DNA from: Sindora glabra
Lineage: Eukaryota > Streptophyta > Magnoliopsida > Fabales > Fabaceae
Reading direction: 5' to 3'
NCBI GenBank assembly: GCA_020226215.1
Contig: CM035232.1
Span: forward strand, 80,192,693-80,256,692
DNA: 64,000 nucleotides
Made by a program: the position numbers and the translations under genes. The notes below the pieces were generated by a model. It was not told where the DNA came from and ran no database searches. It saw only the letters and a list, made by a program, of their open reading frames with translations. Shown piece by piece: positions 59,834 through 64,000 of the stretch (positions are counted from its first letter, which is position 1; each line of letters starts with the position of its first letter).

Positions 59834-62800
59834 TGTCACGACCTGTCTTGATCGTGATTGGCATAAATCCCGTTATTGGTTTCCACAATCTTTAATAATT
59901 TTTCATTCTTTCTAACTAACCATAATTTTAAAATTTTAGGGTAACTTGAAAATTTATTTTAAATTTTTATGAAAAAACAGACAGAATCTTTCTTATTTTT
60001 GGACACTTTTCAAGGGTCACATGCCCTAAAATACAAAACCTATATATATGCATATATGACAGCAATCACATATACACATAGTATAGTACAATTACATCAT
60101 ACATGTGAATAAATGATTCAACACATCAATGGTTGAATCACTAAAAACTCCATTTTTATTTTTGATCCTAATCCAACCGTCAAAACTCTTTAGTGAGGTG
60201 ATCTTGGATCTCTACAGATGTAACAAGCTCATACATCCTCACCATAACTTGAAAACATTAAAGATACAACAAAGTGAGTTACAACAACTCAGCGAGCATA
60301 TATCTACCATTATCTTATAGGTGATTAATTTTACATATAATAAATTGTAGGTTAATCATATACTAGGTTAGAAAATATTAACCAACCTATTTCTCAACTT
60401 CTCTAAAATATATGAAATTATGTCTTGAAATGGGAGTTCACCTATATATGACTTAAACTCAATTTCTCATAGCACAATCATAGGGGTCTTAACTTTCTAT
60501 CAGAACTCAAAATCATATATTACCTATTTTGGGTAAACATCACACTCACAGCTAGCCATTAAGGCTCAAATACAAACAAATTGTCATAGACACATCAAAT
60601 CTTTACAATCATGTTAAACAATGACTTCCATTCACAAGTAAGGTTCTAATATCACATTAGGTCACAAATTTAGTTGTATTAATTCCAATGGTATAATTAG
60701 CATGATCCTCAAATAATAAAACGGGAGGGTTCAACTCCCATATCACATTTATGTATAGCATTGCAATACAAGTTCTTAGTTTTATCACTAGACAGTTTCA
60801 AGCATATAGCAATATAGGCATCCATATACAATATCATTGAGTTCAATTATAATACACCAATGGTCGTTGTCATTATCATGCCTTCACATGTACTCTAATC
60901 AATTATCATTTGTCAAAAGTAATTACTCTTATATCATGAACTTAAGTTCTTATAACAAATATAAAATCTATATTATCAATAAGAAGAATATAATTAAGTC
61001 ATTTTATATTTAATAAGATCAATGGTGAGATATATACTCACTTGGTAATATTAATCCACCCTTAGAGGTTCTAAAGCATCCTTAGTCATCTTTTTATATT
61101 TTCCTCCTATCAGTACTATATATGGGATAAATTATAATTATATAAATATTAATTATCTTCTTTCTAATTTTCAAATTTTTATTCAAATCACATCATAATA
61201 ATACTTCTTATTATCAACTTCTTGTACCTCCTAGCATAGTTTATGCTATCAAACACTACATTTTATATTTAAATCAACCTTAATTACCAAGATATTAACT
61301 TCTATGATAAAATGCATTCTAGATATAATAATTTAATATTTTAGAGTCTCTAATCATTCTTCACTTATTTTTTTGAGATTGACATATGATTCAATGATTC
61401 AAGAATCTACCATAATATACAATTAATTATAGCTATATTATAACTCCCTTGAGATTGATTATAGAAATCCAAAAAAATCTATTGTAACATGGAAATATTT
61501 TAAAAGTTTATATTTTGTACATTCACGATTCTACCCATTCCACTTCAAACCATTAAAAATGTTGAATTTTCCTATCATTTCCTTTAAGCTAGTCATACAC
61601 TTGCTCTAATTCATTTAAGGTCATCATCAAGTGTTTGGATAGGCATAAAATGAATCTTTCTAAATCATGCTCAAATCCATAAAATATTATAATATACCAC
61701 ATTAAAGGTATTCTAAATATATATTATTTAGATATTTGATATCATAAACCACCTATTTTCAAACCTTCTTTATATATTTCAATTATACATGAAAATGAGT
61801 TTCTTTAATCTACATATGAATTTGCTATAATAAGGAAACAAAATGCTCTATTTATATTTTACTCATTTTATTTTAGTATTTCATAACATAAAAGATTATA
61901 TATATATTATATATAGTATCACATATATATTATATACACAAATGGGTTTTTCTTCGTCTAATCTCATACAAACCAAAATATTGATATTTTATGATACAAA
62001 GTTACTCATCATCTTCCTACGGAACCCCTGTGAGCTCCTTCATCGAAAAGAAACTCCAATCGTTGGATACTCAAGGTGAAGGGGAGCTTCACAGAAGTTT
62101 ATTGTACAGCCACAATCCGTAGTTGATTCAGCTAGCAAGAAATACAATATTGATTGAGGAAGGGAGAGAGAAGAAGGTACCGCAGTGATAGGGCTGAGAA
62201 AGGAAGGAACTTCCATGCCCTTGTGCATTTCCAACAGTAAACCGTGGTTTCCAACCATCACCAACTATAGCTGTCTGAGCTACGTTGAGTAGCTGCTGTT
62301 CAAGAAACCGGCGATGTTGCTCCAACAAGCAGGATGACGGCAACATCCAAGAGAGAAAAAGGGAAAAAGAGCACGACTGGAACATGGAGGAGGGAAAAAT
62401 TATTTTCTAGATAGATTTAAGAAGAAAGAGACGATGGAATCTAGAAAATAGCAAAAGATAGCTAATGCCCGAAAATGATAAAGAGTTGTGTGTGTCTAAA
62501 ATAGAAAGAGGAAGAAGCTGAGTTATGTTCATGTGATCAGATAAAAGAAGCTAACCTGTATCGAAAAGTAGAAATAAAAAGAAGTAGCATAGAAATAATG
62601 CGAAAAGGAAAAAGAGAGCAGCCAATTATTTTATAAAAGAAAGGCACAAGAATTGAGAAAGGGAGAGCTCTCCGATTTTACCAAAAAGGAGATAAAATGC
62701 AAACAAATCAACTGAGTTTTTATTTGAAATTTTAACTCAATTTAAAATTCCTAAAACTAATTATCTTAAACTTCCACAATTTCCAAAAATAATTCTTGGA

Positions 62801-63065
62801 CATAAATACCTCATAAATTTTTGCATTCATGAATATTATAATTATTCTCACCTTATGAAAAATTTCTTGTAGAATTATTTCAATCCAATCTCAAATTAAT
62901 AATCACTATAAAATAATTATATTTCAAACACTACCATTAATATTATTTTAATATTCCAAAATCCTTTAATCCAAAAAATAATTTAAAACTAATATTATTC
63001 AAATACATAACTTATCAATAATTCTTAGAATTATAAAATTTTATTTTTAATATGTGAATATTACT
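59834..63065 (-). mobile_element. LTR-C: solo LTR of the A/B/D family, minus strand
   Basis: It runs from TGTCACGACC to a decayed end near 63065 and matches LTR-A in reverse. The start corresponds to A's end (GGTCGTGACA), the AGCGAGCATATATCTACC block near 60292 to A's 24165 block, and the AT-rich stretch 62720-63060 to A's first 450 bases. A near-perfect duplication flanks it (CAAAA at 59829-59833, TAAAA at 63066-63070). A purine-rich, GC-richer part (about 62000-62680) corresponds to A's CT-rich part. No internal genes are present. Open frames at 62040-62385 are incidental. Confidence 0.78.
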
Positions 63066-63070
63066 TAAAA

Positions 63071-64000
63071 ACTTATCACATTATGTTCTAAACTTATTTT
63101 GAAATGTTAAAGTACATTTTCGTCAAATTTTTTGAAGCAAAATCCTTTGGAAAATTAAAGCATAGCTTTTAATTTTAGAACTAGAAAACAACACAAAAAA
63201 TTATGTTCTTCAACATAAAAATGGTTTCTTACAAAGTGGTTTTCATGCAAATTTATTTGTTTATTTAATGAAAGATGTTTTGGCTATGAAAATTCTTGAG
63301 AAATGATGTTTAAAACCTATATTTTATGGGTAGAAACTTTAGGAAAACAATCCACAAATTTTCATATTAAAATGGAATTTTGAATTTTTAAAGTGCCTCT
63401 TTCAAGGTGTTTTGTTAACTTGATGTATAAGTGACTTGTGTAAATTTTAAGCTAAAAAATGTTGAAAAATGAAGCTTATTAACTCTATTTCAGATTTGGA
63501 AAATTTTATAAAAATTTGATAAATTTTGATATTTAAAATGGGATATCCAATTATAGCTTGCTTAGTAAAACCTAGGGCATATGTATTCTTGTTTGCATAA
63601 GATTTTAATGTATATATATGATAAAAATATGCAATTTTCCATTTTTGTTTGATGTACTAAATGTTTCAATTAGTGAGATAAAATTGTCTTCTTACTTGTT
63701 AAAATAGTACATAAAGCATAGGCTTAAATATGCATAAGTATAGAATGTTAGAACTTGGAAGAATCCAAGTTAGTTCTGTCAATTTCTTTGCTAAGGAATT
63801 AGGATTTAATATTGATATTTCCAAGAAATTTGTTAATTTTTTATAGTATACTATTATTTTGAAAAGTGATATGGAATTATGCTCAAATGTGAATGAAAAT
63901 ACTTTTGAAAAACTAAGTGATGCTTCTCAATTTTTATGGCAAAACCATGAGCATGTGATGCTTTCTAATGCATGGTTTACATTGTGAATTTTACTATTAA
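63071..64000. other. Unassigned AT-rich non-coding DNA
   Basis: I see no gene or element end. Composition and wording resemble the LTR-like DNA at 58646-59833, which would be continuous with it before LTR-C inserted. The stretch runs off the window. Confidence 0.45.

Noticed and set aside
60690..60750. A tRNA T-arm-like hairpin (GGGAGGGTTCAACTCCC) with an A-box-like segment before it, suggesting a SINE in LTR-C
   Set aside because: The same position in LTR-A and LTR-B has a related hairpin of different wording (GGATGGGAAATTCCTG type in A). It is part of the LTR family and not an inserted SINE.
62040..62385. Two overlapping minus-strand frames of 74 and 85 codons as a small gene
   Set aside because: They lie within LTR-C, overlap each other in different frames and have no recognisable domain.

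Overview
The window is repeat-rich, AT-rich nuclear DNA from a flowering plant. The evidence is long plant chromovirus (Ty3/gypsy) LTR retrotransposons with a C-terminal chromodomain-like tail, Ty1/copia elements, a CACTA transposon and an hAT-type MITE. A eudicot seems likely; I cannot name the species. I found no host protein-coding gene, rRNA, functional tRNA or CRISPR array. Every recognisable coding stretch belongs to a transposable element, and all are broken by stops and frameshifts.

Layout, left to right. 1-2440 is unassigned AT-rich DNA. 2441-2874 and 12957-about 15790 are two halves of one old minus-strand gypsy relic (I), split by a complete 10.1 kb gypsy element (element 1, 2875-12951, minus strand, duplicated target TATAA). 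15794-17133 looks like an LTR. 17134-18120 is a truncated LTR (LTR-D). At 18121 a plus-strand Ty1/copia element (E) begins with LTR, primer-binding site, long leader and gag. Its gag is split by a 3.2 kb solo LTR (LTR-A, 21966-25140). Copia E is cut off inside RT at about 27265 and joined directly to a minus-strand gypsy element (F, 27266-32629). F itself holds a solo copia LTR (27660-29330) with a perfect CTTCT duplication. F abuts an old plus-strand gypsy relic (G), which is split by a 2.9 kb non-autonomous CACTA element (32832-35768) and a 617 bp hAT-like MITE (36871-37487). The start of G's LTR at 37761 is followed by a coding-free LTR element (H, 38285-43426) with a decayed tRNA-Asp primer-binding site.

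The right third is a 3.7 kb solo LTR (LTR-B, 44838-58640) split by a second, older chromovirus (element 2, 45425-55524, minus strand). Then come LTR-like DNA with a TATA box and a further solo LTR of the same family (LTR-C, 59834-63065).

The copies do not cooperate as a system: this is a nest of successive insertions. The order can be read from target-site duplications and from reading frames that resume across an insertion. Decay is dominated by what look like C-to-T and G-to-A changes, as expected for long-methylated DNA. No clearly novel biological system was found. The most notable items are the copia/gypsy fusion junction, the coding-free tRNA-Asp element H, the CACTA element with alternating subterminal repeats, and the solo-LTR family with variable internal repeats.
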